Shown: positions 50,787 to 58,615 of the stretch, piece after piece
Layout of the letters: each line of letters begins with the position of its first letter
How positions within the stretch are numbered: the stretch's first letter is position 1
Source: Streptomyces canus
GTDB lineage: Bacteria > Actinomycetota > Actinomycetes > Streptomycetales > Streptomycetaceae
Assembly: GCF_001514145.1 (NCBI RefSeq)
Contig: NZ_KQ948671.1
Span: 57,301 to 121,300, forward strand
DNA length: 64,000 nucleotides
Direction of reading: 5' to 3'
Translations under genes and position numbers: made by a program
Notes under the pieces: generated by a model
What the model was told of the DNA's origin: nothing
The model's database searches: none
Seen by the model: the letters and a program-made list of their open reading frames with translations, nothing else

Positions 50787-53198
50787 ATGAGCGACCAGCC
50801 GCAGCAGCCGACCGAGGGCTGGGCACCGACAGACCCACAAGCGGCTGAACAGCCCGGTGGGAAGAAGAAGGCCAAGCGGCCCCGGCGTACGGGCTGGCGA
50901 CGGCTGATCCCGACATGGCGCATGGTGCTGAGCACCTTCGTCCTCGGGCTGATCGTCCTGGCCGGCCTGTTCTTCCTCGGCTACTCCATGGTCAAGATCC
51001 CGCCGGCCAACGCGCTCGCCACCAAGCAGTCCAACGTCTACCTCTACGCCGACGGCAGCCAGCTCGCCCGCGACGGCGAGGTCAACCGCGAGAACGTCTC
51101 CCTCGCACAGATCTCCAAGGACGCCCAGCACGCCGTACTGGCCGCCGAGGACCGCGACTTCTACAGCGAGTCCGCGATCGACCCCAAGGCCATGCTCCGC
51201 GCCGGCTGGAACACCGCCACCGGCAAGGGCAAGCAGTCCGGCTCCACGATCACCCAGCAGTACGTGAAGAACTACTACCTGGCCCAGGAGCAGACCGTCA
51301 CCCGCAAGGCCAGGGAGTTCTTCATCTCGATCAAGCTGGACCGCACCCAGTCCAAGGACCAGATCCTCGAGGGCTACCTCAACACCAGCTACTTCGGCCG
51401 CAACGCCTACGGCATCCAGTCCGCCGCCCAGGCCTACTACGGCATCGACGCCGTCGACCTCGACCCGGCCCACGCCGCCTACCTTGCCGCACTGGTCAAC
51501 GCGCCGAGCGAGTACGACGTCGTCGCACACCCCGAGAACAAGGCGGCGGCCGAGGCCCGCTGGAACTACGTCCTGGACGGCATGGTCAAGAAGGGCTGGC
51601 TGGCCCAGTCCGCGCGCACCGGCCTGAAGTTCCCGATGCCCAAGGAGCAGACCGTCTCCACCGGCCTGTCCGGGCAGCGCGGCTACATCGTGCAGGCGAT
51701 CAAGGACTACCTCACCACCAACAAGATCGTCACCGCGGAGCAGCTGGAGGCCGGCGGCTACCGCATCACCACCACCCTGGACAAGAGCAAGCAGGACGCC
51801 TTCGTGAAGGCCGTCAACGACCAGGTGATGAAGAAACTCGACAAGAAGAACAACAAGGTCGACAACTACGTCCGCGCGGGCGGCGCCTCCGTCGACCCGA
51901 AGACCGGCAAGGTCGTCGCGATGTACGGCGGCGTCGACTACGTCAAGCAGTACACGAACGGCGCGACCCGCGGCGACTTCCAGGTCGGCTCCATCTTCAA
52001 GCCCATCGTGTTCGCCGCGGCCGTCCAGAACGACTCCGAGACGCAGGACGGCCAGTCCATCACCCCCAACACCTACTACGACGGCACCAACAAACGCCCG
52101 GTCGTGGGATGGAACGGCGGCACCTACGCCCCCGAGAACGAGGACCAGGGCTCCTACGGCGAGATCACCGTCCGCGAGGCCACCGACAAGTCCGTCAACT
52201 CGGTGTACGCGCAGATGGCCGTCGACGTCGGCTCCGACAAGGTCAAGCAAACCGCGATCGACCTGGGCATCCCCTCCGACACCCCGGACCTGACGGCCTC
52301 CCCGTCCATCGCGCTCGGCGTGAACACCGCGAGCGTCCTCGACATGGCGGAGGCCTACGCCACCCTCGCCAACCACGGCCGGCACGGCACGTACACGATG
52401 ATCAACAAGATCACCAAGGACGGCGCGGACACCGTCGAGCTGCCCAAGCAGCGCAGCAGCCAGGCCGTCAGCCGCCAGGCCGCCGACACCACCACCTCGA
52501 TCCTGCAGAGCGTCGTCGAGAACGGCACCGCCACCGCCGCCCAGGCCGCCGACCGTCCCGCCGCCGGCAAGACCGGCACCGCCGAGGAGGACACCGCGGC
52601 CTGGTTCGCCGGCTATACCCCCGAACTCGCCACGGTCGTCTCCGTCATGGGCCAGGACCCGGTGACCGCCGCCCACAAGTCGCTGTACGGCGCGATGGGT
52701 CTGCAGCGCGTCAACGGCGGTGGGCCGCCCGCCGAGATCTGGGCGCAGTACACCAAGGCCGCCCTGAAGGGGAAGCAGGCCACCGACTTCGACCTCGAGC
52801 TCCAGCCGGGCGCCGAGATCCAGGCCCCGAGCAGCCAGGCCCCCGTCGACCCGACCACGGGCGGCCAGGACGACGGCGGCACCACCGGCGACACCACCGG
52901 CGGCGAGGAGACCCCGGGCCAGACCCAGGGCCAGACCCAGGGCCAGGACAACGGCGGCACGACCACGACCGGCGGCGACACCACGACGGGCGGCACCACC
53001 GGCGACACGACCACCGGTGGCGGTACGACCGACGGCGGCACGACGACCGGCGGGACCACGGGGGGCACCACGAACGGCGGCACCACGACCGACGGCGGCA
53101 CGACGGGTGACACGACCGGGGGAACCACCGGAGACACACCGAGCGGCGGGGCGACGACGGAGGGCGCGGGCCTGGTCAGCACGTACAGATGGGACTGA
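50787..53198 (+). CDS. Bifunctional penicillin-binding protein (transglycosylase/transpeptidase)
   Basis: 803 residues from ATG 50787; a GTG three codons upstream is possible. One membrane helix at about 46-68. The GT51 transglycosylase domain has catalytic Glu121 in LAAEDRDFYSE and GSTITQQYVKN. The transpeptidase domain has Ser402-x2-Lys405 (GSIFKP), Ser-Val-Asn at 469-471 and Lys-Thr-Gly-Thr at 595-598. It polymerises and crosslinks peptidoglycan outside the membrane. The last 110 residues are almost only Gly, Thr, Asp, Gln and Pro in GGTTxG repeats. It ends at a strong bidirectional terminator. Confidence 0.93.
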   Translation: MSDQPQQPTEGWAPTDPQAAEQPGGKKKAKRPRRTGWRRLIPTWRMVLSTFVLGLIVLAGLFFLGYSMVKIPPANALATKQSNVYLYADGSQLARDGEVNRENVSLAQISKDAQHAVLAAEDRDFYSESAIDPKAMLRAGWNTATGKGKQSGSTITQQYVKNYYLAQEQTVTRKAREFFISIKLDRTQSKDQILEGYLNTSYFGRNAYGIQSAAQAYYGIDAVDLDPAHAAYLAALVNAPSEYDVVAHPENKAAAEARWNYVLDGMVKKGWLAQSARTGLKFPMPKEQTVSTGLSGQRGYIVQAIKDYLTTNKIVTAEQLEAGGYRITTTLDKSKQDAFVKAVNDQVMKKLDKKNNKVDNYVRAGGASVDPKTGKVVAMYGGVDYVKQYTNGATRGDFQVGSIFKPIVFAAAVQNDSETQDGQSITPNTYYDGTNKRPVVGWNGGTYAPENEDQGSYGEITVREATDKSVNSVYAQMAVDVGSDKVKQTAIDLGIPSDTPDLTASPSIALGVNTASVLDMAEAYATLANHGRHGTYTMINKITKDGADTVELPKQRSSQAVSRQAADTTTSILQSVVENGTATAAQAADRPAAGKTGTAEEDTAAWFAGYTPELATVVSVMGQDPVTAAHKSLYGAMGLQRVNGGGPPAEIWAQYTKAALKGKQATDFDLELQPGAEIQAPSSQAPVDPTTGGQDDGGTTGDTTGGEETPGQTQGQTQGQDNGGTTTTGGDTTTGGTTGDTTTGGGTTDGGTTTGGTTGGTTNGGTTTDGGTTGDTTGGTTGDTPSGGATTEGAGLVSTYRWD

Positions 53199-53214
53199 CC
53201 GTCCCGCGACACGG

Positions 53215-53252
53215 CGAAAGGGGCCGGTGACGTCGGTCACCGGCCCCTTTCG
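53215..53252. terminator. Strong bidirectional hairpin terminator
   Basis: A perfect 17-bp stem, CGAAAGGGGCCGGTGAC with GTCACCGGCCCCTTTCG, and a 4-base loop, between the convergent PBP and GroES-like genes. Confidence 0.85.
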
Positions 53253-53261
53253 GACCGCTGT

Positions 53262-53612
53262 CTACAGGTACAGGCCCGTCGAGTCCTCGGAACCCTCGAA
53301 CCGGTCGGCCGCCACGGCGTGCAGGTCACGCTCACGCATGAGGACGTAACCGGTCCCGCGCACCTCGACCTCGGCCCGGTCCTCGGGGTCGTACAGCACC
53401 CGGTCACCGGGCTCCACGGTCCGTACGTTCTGCCCCACGGCGACCACCTCGGCCCAGGCCAGCCGGCGTCCGACGGCCGCGGTGGCGGGAATGAGGATGC
53501 CGCCGCCCGACCGCCGCTCGCCCTCACCGTTCTCCTGCCGCACGAGTACGCGGTCGTGCAGCATCCGGATGGGCAGCTTGTCCTGCGGGGTGTCGTTTCT
53601 CTTCGCGCTCAC
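53262..53612 (-). CDS. GroES-like co-chaperonin
   Basis: 116 residues, GTG start. The Cpn10 fold is visible in IRMLHDRVLVRQENGEGERR, then GGGILIPATAAVG, EVVAVGQNV, EPGDRVLYD and YVLMRERDLHAV. It lacks the usual canonical mobile loop wording and has about 14 extra N-terminal residues. No GroEL gene is nearby, so it is probably an extra, divergent GroES-family protein rather than the main one. Confidence 0.8.
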   Translation of the reverse strand: MSAKRNDTPQDKLPIRMLHDRVLVRQENGEGERRSGGGILIPATAAVGRRLAWAEVVAVGQNVRTVEPGDRVLYDPEDRAEVEVRGTGYVLMRERDLHAVAADRFEGSEDSTGLYL

Positions 53613-53656
53613 GCCACTGAACCTACCTGTCTTCGGCGCCCGTGTACGCGGCCGGG

Positions 53657-53986
53657 TCAGCCCTTGCGGCGCCGGGTTCCCAGGGCGAGCAGCCCCACGA
53701 GTCCCACGGCGACGAGGGCGACGGGCACGACGCGCTCCAGCCGGGGCGCGCCCTCCTCGTCCACGAACTGGGCCTTCACGTCCGTGACGGCCTTGTTGAC
53801 CGAGACGTACGCCCGCCCGAGCGTGTGGTCGATGTTGGAGACGACTTTGGCCTTGGCGTCGCCGACGATCGTCTTCGGGTGCACCCGCACCCCGATCTCG
53901 TCGAGCGTCTCGGCCAGCAACTCGCGGCGGCGCTTGATGTCCGCCTCGATCTGCGCCGGGGTTCTGATGTCCGACGTGTCCGCCAC
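53657..53986 (-). CDS. DUF3618 family small membrane protein
   Basis: 109 residues from GTG 53986 (GGAGG upstream). Starts TSDIRTPAQIEADIKRRREL and LAETLDEIGVRVHPKTIVGD, the DUF3618 pattern of a helical region; a C-terminal helix RVVPVALVAVGLVGLLALGT with RRRKG after it anchors it in the membrane. Function unknown; related proteins occur near stress or membrane genes. Divergent from bcp. Confidence 0.85.
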   Translation of the reverse strand: MADTSDIRTPAQIEADIKRRRELLAETLDEIGVRVHPKTIVGDAKAKVVSNIDHTLGRAYVSVNKAVTDVKAQFVDEEGAPRLERVVPVALVAVGLVGLLALGTRRRKG

Positions 53987-54079
53987 GGTGGGGCCTCCGG
54001 GGTCGCTGCTACGTGTCCTGGACAGTCTGTCAGTTCCGACCGCGACCGCACTGTCAGGACCCCCGGTTACGCTGACCCA

Positions 54080-54547
54080 ATGAGCGAGCGACTCCAGCCC
54101 GGGGACGTGGCCCCCGCCTTCACCCTGCCCGACGCCGATGGCAACGACGTGTCCCTCTCCGCCCACAAGGGCCGCAAGGTCATCGTCTACTTCTACCCGG
54201 CCGCCCTGACCCCGGGCTGCACGAAGCAGGCCTGCGACTTCACCGACAACCTGGAGGTGCTGGCCGGCGCCGGGTACGACGTCCTCGGCATCTCCCCGGA
54301 CGCCCCGGAGAAGCTGGCGAAGTTCCGCGAGAAGGAATCCCTGAAGGTCACGCTGCTGGCCGACCCGGAGAAGGCCGTGACCGAGGCCTACGGGGCGTAC
54401 GGCGAGAAGAAGAACTACGGCAAGACCTACGTGGGCGTCATCCGCTCCACGATCATCGTGGACGAGGAGGGCAAGGTCGAACGGGCCCTGTACAACGTCC
54501 GGGCTACGGGCCACGTGGCGAAGATCATCAAGGACCTGGGTATCTGA
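54080..54547 (+). CDS. bcp: Thioredoxin-dependent peroxiredoxin (Bcp/PrxQ)
   Basis: 155 residues. Peroxidatic Cys47 in ALTPGCTKQAC and resolving Cys52 five residues on, the hallmark of atypical 2-Cys PrxQ. Further motifs are FYPAALTPG, GYDVLGISPD and RSTIIVDEEGKV. It reduces hydrogen peroxide and organic peroxides in the cytoplasm with electrons from thioredoxin. Confidence 0.92.
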   Translation: MSERLQPGDVAPAFTLPDADGNDVSLSAHKGRKVIVYFYPAALTPGCTKQACDFTDNLEVLAGAGYDVLGISPDAPEKLAKFREKESLKVTLLADPEKAVTEAYGAYGEKKNYGKTYVGVIRSTIIVDEEGKVERALYNVRATGHVAKIIKDLGI

Positions 54548-54687
54548 GCCTCCACGTCCCCCTGCCGAGCGGCTCGCACCGGAATGCCGGGTGCAGGCCG
54601 CTTTACGTTTCGGGCGTGACTGTCCGATAAGCGGTTCGTTACTCCGTACGAGGTCGCGAACATGCGGTCGGGAATGGAGGGGGTTCG

Positions 54688-55329
54688 GTGGGGGCCAGTG
54701 CGTACACCAGGGAGCGGCTGGAGGAGGCGGCTCGGGGAGCTCGGACGTTGTCCGAGGCGTTGCAGAGGTTGGGGGTGGATCCGCGGAGTTCGACCCGGCG
54801 GTACGTCGTCGAGCGGATGAAGAAACTGGGCGTGGACATCTCGCACTTCGAGCGGGAGGGGGTGAAGTGGACGCGGGAGATCCTCCAGGAAGCCGTCTCG
54901 GCGTCGACGAACATGTGCGAGGTGCTGCGCCGGCTAGGACTCGAGGTGGTGGGCGGGCACCACACACACATCAGCCGGCGGATCAAGGCGTACGGCATCG
55001 ACGTCTCGCATTTCCGGGCGCCTTCACAGCGGGGCAAGACCTGGCGGCCCCGAACGCCGGAGAACCTGCTCGTCGAGCAGCCGCACGGGCAGGCTCGACG
55101 CATCCCCAGTGATCGCCTCCGGTGGGCGATGAAGGAGACAGGTGTACGGGAGCGCTGCGCCCTGTGCGGCACGGAAGCGGTCTGGCGAGGACGTCCACTC
55201 CCTCTGGAAGTCGACCACATCAATGGCAACTGGCGCGACAACCGCATCGAGAACCTGCGGTTCCTGTGTCCCAACTGCCACTCGACGACGGACCGTTACC
55301 GAGGCCGGGGCAAGGCCAGGACCTCATGA
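54688..55329 (+). CDS. HNH endonuclease with two N-terminal HTH-like repeats (A of pair)
   Basis: 213 residues, GTG start after GGAGGGGG. Residues 6-54 and 61-110 are two copies of a DNA-binding unit with endings LGVDISHF and YGIDVSHF. The HNH domain has zinc-site CALCG, catalytic VDHINGNWRDNRIENL and CPNCH. Its stop overlaps the start of a related gene. HNH proteins of this build are frequent in actinomycetes and may be homing-like or defence nucleases; target unknown. Confidence 0.82.
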   Translation: MGASAYTRERLEEAARGARTLSEALQRLGVDPRSSTRRYVVERMKKLGVDISHFEREGVKWTREILQEAVSASTNMCEVLRRLGLEVVGGHHTHISRRIKAYGIDVSHFRAPSQRGKTWRPRTPENLLVEQPHGQARRIPSDRLRWAMKETGVRERCALCGTEAVWRGRPLPLEVDHINGNWRDNRIENLRFLCPNCHSTTDRYRGRGKARTS

Positions 55330-56003
55330 GCAACGGCGTACGGTACACACAGGAACAACTGGCGGAGGCCGCCGCGCGGTGTTCGGACATCGATGAGGTC
55401 ATCGCCTTCTTCGGCACCCGCCCATACGGTCGACTACGCAGCCATCTCTTCCGGCGCTTCGACCACTTCGGGATCGACGTCTCTCACATGCCCCGTCAGC
55501 GGCGAGCGAGGGAAGCGCCCGACAGACCGGCCGCGGACGAGCTGCGTCAGGCGGTTGAAGGCGCAACCTCCATCGCGGATACGCTCCGGGCTCTGGGCAT
55601 GGAGCCCTACAACAGCAGGTCGCGTGCTCAGCTCCGCTGCTGGGTCGCCGAGGACGATCTCGACATGTCCCACTTCCTTGGGCAGGCACATCAACGCGGC
55701 GGGCCGGGCACCACACCGCTGAGGCACGCTGAAGACATCCTGGTCCAACGTGACGGCATCCGTCGGACCAGAACCCACCTGCTCCGCCGGGCGCTCTTGG
55801 AAGTGGGGGTGCCCGAGGAGTGCGCCGAGTGCGGTACAGGCCCCGAATGGCTCGGCAAGCCCATGACCCTGGAGGTCGATCACATCAACGGGGACTGGAG
55901 CGACAACCGGCGAGAGAACCTGCGCTTGTTGTGCCCCAACTGCCACGCGGTCACCAGCACCTGGTGCCGAGGCGGGAATAGACGAGCAGCTCATCCCCGG
56001 TAG
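55326..56003 (+). CDS. HNH endonuclease with two N-terminal HTH-like repeats (B of pair)
   Basis: 225 residues from ATG 55326, in a 4-base overlap with gene A. The same plan: units at 6-57 (ending HFGIDVSHM) and 70-120 (ending DLDMSHFLG), then the HNH domain with CAECG, VDHINGDWSDNRRENL and CPNCH. A tandem duplicate that has diverged a good deal. Ends 13 bases before the tRNA-Leu gene. Confidence 0.82.
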   Translation: MSNGVRYTQEQLAEAAARCSDIDEVIAFFGTRPYGRLRSHLFRRFDHFGIDVSHMPRQRRAREAPDRPAADELRQAVEGATSIADTLRALGMEPYNSRSRAQLRCWVAEDDLDMSHFLGQAHQRGGPGTTPLRHAEDILVQRDGIRRTRTHLLRRALLEVGVPEECAECGTGPEWLGKPMTLEVDHINGDWSDNRRENLRLLCPNCHAVTSTWCRGGNRRAAHPR

Positions 56004-56016
56004 CATGGGCGGGCAG

Positions 56017-56099
56017 GCGGCCGTTGCTGAATGGTATAAGCAGAGGTTTTAGGTGCCTCGGGGCGTTTGCCCATGTGGGTTCGAATCCCATCGGCCGCA
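56017..56099 (+). tRNA. tRNA-Leu (anticodon UAG)
   Basis: 83 bases. Acceptor stem GCGGCCG with CGGCCGC and discriminator A at 56099; D arm GCTGAATGGTATAAGC; anticodon stem GAGGT/GCCTC with loop TTTAGGT, which places TAG at 34-36; long class II variable arm GGGGCGTTTGCCC; T arm GTGGGTTCGAATCCCAT. No encoded CCA. Reads CUA (and perhaps CUG) codons. Confidence 0.96.
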
Positions 56100-56146
56100 C
56101 ACTGTGAGGGGCCGTCCGTCCAGGATGGCCCCTCCGTTCGTACTGG

Positions 56147-56749
56147 TCAGCCCAACAACTCCCGCACCACCGGCACCAGCGCCCTGAACGCCTTCCCCCG
56201 GTGGCTGATCGCGTTCTTCTCCTCTGCCGTCAGCTCGGCGCAGGTCCGGGTCTCGCCCTCCGGCTGGAGGATCGGGTCGTAGCCGAAGCCGTTCGTGCCG
56301 ACAGGGGTGTGGCGGAGGACGCCCCGCAACTGGCCCTCGACCACCCTCTCCGTGCCGTCCGGCAGGGCGAGGGCCGCCGCGCAGGCGAAGTGGGCGCCGC
56401 GGTGTTCGTCGGCGATGTCCGACAGTTGGGCCAACAGCAGCGTCAGATTGGCCTTGTCGTCTCCGTGCGTGCCCGACCAGCGGGCGGAGAAGATTCCCGG
56501 GGCGCCGTTCAGGACGTCCACGCACAGGCCGGAGTCGTCGGCGATGGCCGGCAAGCCCGTTGCCTGCGCGAGGGCGTGGGCCTTCAGGAGTGCGTTTTCC
56601 GCGAAGGTGATGCCGGTTTCCTTGACGTCGGGGATCTCGGGGTACGCGTCCGCGCCGACGAGGTCGAAGGGCAGACCTGCGTCGGCGAGGATCGCGTGGA
56701 GTTCGGTGATTTTGCCGGCGTTGCGGGTGGCGAGGATCAGGCGCGTCAT
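56147..56749 (-). CDS. rdgB: Non-canonical purine NTP pyrophosphatase (RdgB/HAM1)
   Basis: 200 residues from ATG 56749; a GTG two codons up is an alternative. Family motifs: MTRLILATRNAGKITELHAI at the start, FAENALLKAHALAQATGLPA, then ADDSGLCVDVLNGAPGIFSA and the end SHRGKAFRAL. It hydrolyses dITP, ITP and XTP to monophosphates, keeping deaminated purines out of DNA and RNA. Follows rph with one lipoprotein gene between. Confidence 0.94.
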   Translation of the reverse strand: MTRLILATRNAGKITELHAILADAGLPFDLVGADAYPEIPDVKETGITFAENALLKAHALAQATGLPAIADDSGLCVDVLNGAPGIFSARWSGTHGDDKANLTLLLAQLSDIADEHRGAHFACAAALALPDGTERVVEGQLRGVLRHTPVGTNGFGYDPILQPEGETRTCAELTAEEKNAISHRGKAFRALVPVVRELLG

Positions 56750-56760
56750 GCCCACCAGTA

Positions 56761-57165
56761 TTACGGTGTGCAGACCTTCGTCAGTTCGCCGGCCGCGTCG
56801 GTGATGGGGCTCAGGTCCGGCGTCTCGTCGCCGTTCTTGACCGCCGTACGGACGTTGGTGACGGCCTCGCTGAGGTTGTCGACCGCCTTGTTGACGTCGG
56901 TGTTGTCGGTCTTGTCACCGATCTCGTCGAGGTTCTGGTCGATGGAGGTGAGGGCCTCGTCGATCTGGGTCGGGTCGTTCGACGCGTTCTCCACGGCCTG
57001 CTGGAGGTCGGTGACGCTGTCGGCGACCGCCTCGGCGGTCTGGACGCAGTCCAGTGCCTTGCTGACGGCGTCGCAGCCGGTGGTGAGGCCGACCGTGAGT
57101 CCTACGGCGGCCACCGCGGCGGCGATGGTGATATGGCGACTACGGCGGCGTCGGCTCGCGGCCAT
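56761..57165 (-). CDS. Small lipoprotein
   Basis: 134 residues from ATG 57165 (GGAGGGAA upstream). Signal peptide with basic start (MAASRRRRSRHITIAAA) and lipobox LTTGC, giving Cys31 as the lipid anchor. The rest is acidic, helical, with heptad-like Val/Leu spacing (VADSVTDLQQAVENASND), likely a coiled coil. Family unknown. Between rph and rdgB, a common position in Streptomyces. Confidence 0.75.
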   Translation of the reverse strand: MAASRRRRSRHITIAAAVAAVGLTVGLTTGCDAVSKALDCVQTAEAVADSVTDLQQAVENASNDPTQIDEALTSIDQNLDEIGDKTDNTDVNKAVDNLSEAVTNVRTAVKNGDETPDLSPITDAAGELTKVCTP

Positions 57166-57310
57166 GGATCTGTTCCCTCCTGTGGCAGGCCTCAGGAGGC
57201 CCCCGTTGACTGGCCGGGCGCCCGTTGTGCACAGCGGGCGCCCGTACTCCCGAAGACGCCGGGGCGGCCGGTCGGGTTGCGCGTGCCGGCCACCGTTCTT
57301 GGCGGTCCCT

Positions 57311-58048
57311 TTACCTTTCGAGGACCGTATCAAGCGCCTTGCTCTGCAGGACAGCGAGTTCCGAGCAGCCCGAGACCGCGAGGTCGAGGAGGGAGTTGAG
57401 TTCGTCGCGGGCGAAGGGCTCGGCCTCGGCGGTGCCCTGGACCTCGACGAAGCGGCCGTCGCCGGTGCAGACGACGTTCATGTCGGTGTCGGCGCGCACG
57501 TCCTCCTCGTAGCAGAGGTCGAGGAGGGGTACTCCGCCGACGATGCCGACGGAGACCGCGCTCACGGTGCCCGTCAGCGGCTGGCGGCCGGCCTTGATCA
57601 GCTTCTTGCCCTGGGCCCAGGCGACGGCGTCGGCCAGGGCGACGTAGGCGCCGGTGATGGCCGCGGTGCGGGTGCCGCCGTCGGCCTGGAGGACGTCGCA
57701 GTCGAGGACGATGGTGTTCTCGCCGAGGGCCTTGTAGTCGATGACCGCGCGCAGGGAGCGGCCGATGAGGCGGCTGATCTCGTGCGTACGGCCGCCGATC
57801 TTGCCGCGGACGGACTCGCGGTCGCCGCGGGTGTTGGTGGCGCGGGGCAGCATGGAGTACTCGGCGGTGACCCAGCCCTCGCCGCTGCCCTTGCGCCAGC
57901 GGGGGACGCCTTCGCTGACGGTGGCGGTGCAGAAGACCTTCGTGTCGCCGAAGGAGACGAGGACGGAGCCCTCGGCGTGCTTGCTCCAGCCGCGTTCGAT
58001 GGTGATCGGGCGGAGTTGTTCGGGGGTGCGGCCGTCGATTCGAGACAT
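57311..58048 (-). CDS. rph: Ribonuclease PH
   Basis: 245 residues. Conserved SRIDGRTPEQLRPITIERG, then GSVLVSFGDTKVFCTATV, GEGWVTAEYSMLPRAT, RGKIGGRTHEISRLIGRSLR (phosphate- and RNA-binding) and VLDCDVLQADGGTRTAAIT. A phosphorolytic 3'-to-5' exoribonuclease that trims tRNA precursors. First gene of a likely rph-lipoprotein-rdgB group; the hairpin at 58081-58113 separates it from the PTS gene upstream. Confidence 0.96.
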   Translation of the reverse strand: MSRIDGRTPEQLRPITIERGWSKHAEGSVLVSFGDTKVFCTATVSEGVPRWRKGSGEGWVTAEYSMLPRATNTRGDRESVRGKIGGRTHEISRLIGRSLRAVIDYKALGENTIVLDCDVLQADGGTRTAAITGAYVALADAVAWAQGKKLIKAGRQPLTGTVSAVSVGIVGGVPLLDLCYEEDVRADTDMNVVCTGDGRFVEVQGTAEAEPFARDELNSLLDLAVSGCSELAVLQSKALDTVLER

Positions 58049-58080
58049 GGCGTTGAGCCTAGCGGGAGACGGGGATGCGG

Positions 58081-58113
58081 AAGGGGGCCCTCCCGGGATG
58101 GGAGGGCCCCCTT
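58081..58113 (-). terminator. Hairpin terminator after the PTS EIIB gene
   Basis: AAGGGGGCCCTCCC and GGGAGGGCCCCCTT are a perfect 14-bp stem with a 5-base loop. It starts 21 bases beyond the EIIB stop on the minus strand and lies just upstream of rph. Confidence 0.8.
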
Positions 58114-58133
58114 GGCCGGGACGGTCTCCGGTC

Positions 58134-58367
58134 TCACATCATGTCTTCGATGTCCGCGGCGATGGGGTCGGCGTCGGTGCCGATGACGACCTGGATGGCG
58201 GTGCCCATCTTGACGACGCCGTGGGCGCCGGCGGCCTTGAGGGCGGCTTCGTCGACCTTGCCGGGGTCGATGACCTCGGTGCGGAGGCGGGTGATGCAGC
58301 CTTCGATCTCTTCGATGTTCTCGATGCCGCCGAGTCCGGCGACGATCTTCTCTGCCTTGGTGGCCAT
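58134..58367 (-). CDS. nagF: PTS glucose/N-acetylglucosamine-type EIIB subunit
   Basis: 77 residues from ATG 58367 (GAGGAGA upstream). Single-domain IIB with phosphorylation site Cys24 in IEEIEGCITRLRTEV, followed by GAHGVVKMGTAIQVVIG, the hallmark of the glucose family. It passes a phosphate from EIIA to the incoming sugar in the EIIC channel encoded divergently. Streptomyces uses such a split IIB/IIC set for N-acetylglucosamine, and the dre-like boxes between the genes support that. The symbol follows the S. coelicolor naming and is by analogy. Confidence 0.88.
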   Translation of the reverse strand: MATKAEKIVAGLGGIENIEEIEGCITRLRTEVIDPGKVDEAALKAAGAHGVVKMGTAIQVVIGTDADPIAADIEDMM

Positions 58368-58457
58368 GTCGGTCTCCTCACGCACGGTGGGCCCAGTTTC
58401 GCGAGCGATTGCGCCGTACGTACCGAAGATGACGTGACAGCAACCCAATCGTCGGTA

Positions 58458-58473
58458 ACTGGTCTACACCACC
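58458..58473. promoter_or_regulatory. dre-like DasR operator 1
   Basis: ACTGGTCTACACCACC differs at two positions from the DasR-responsive element ACTGGTCTAGACCACT. It lies 91 bases upstream of the EIIB start. DasR represses GlcNAc uptake genes until glucosamine-6-phosphate binds it. Confidence 0.8.
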
Positions 58474-58566
58474 TGGGGGGTGGCCGCCAACCCAGGAGCG
58501 GGTGCGGGGAGGGAGTCCTCCGGTTGCGGAATTGATGGGTTCCTTATAACGCCCTCATCGTGTACA

Positions 58567-58599
58567 ACAGGTCTACACCACTGAGTGGTGTAGACCACC
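58567..58599. promoter_or_regulatory. dre-like DasR operators 2 and 3 (head to head)
   Basis: ACAGGTCTACACCACT (58567-58582) and, one base later, AGTGGTGTAGACCACC (58584-58599), the same element in the other orientation. Together they form a large palindrome ending 16 bases before the EIIC start, where a repressor would block transcription. Confidence 0.85.
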
Positions 58600-58615
58600 A
58601 CCCGATGGAGGAGTT

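Noticed and set aside
52860..53160. CRISPR-like array in the repeated GC-rich stretch
   Set aside because: The repeats are in frame within the PBP gene and encode Gly/Thr runs; there are no spacers of even length and no cas genes in the window.
50715..53240. Very long open frame on the minus strand opposite the penicillin-binding protein gene
   Set aside because: High GC content removes stop codons from other frames. Its product has no domain and a composition of Gly, Arg, Val and Asp only, while the plus strand encodes a complete PBP.
56017..56099. tRNA-Leu as attachment site of an integrated element
   Set aside because: No integrase or excisionase gene and no repeat of the tRNA 3' end was found in the window.
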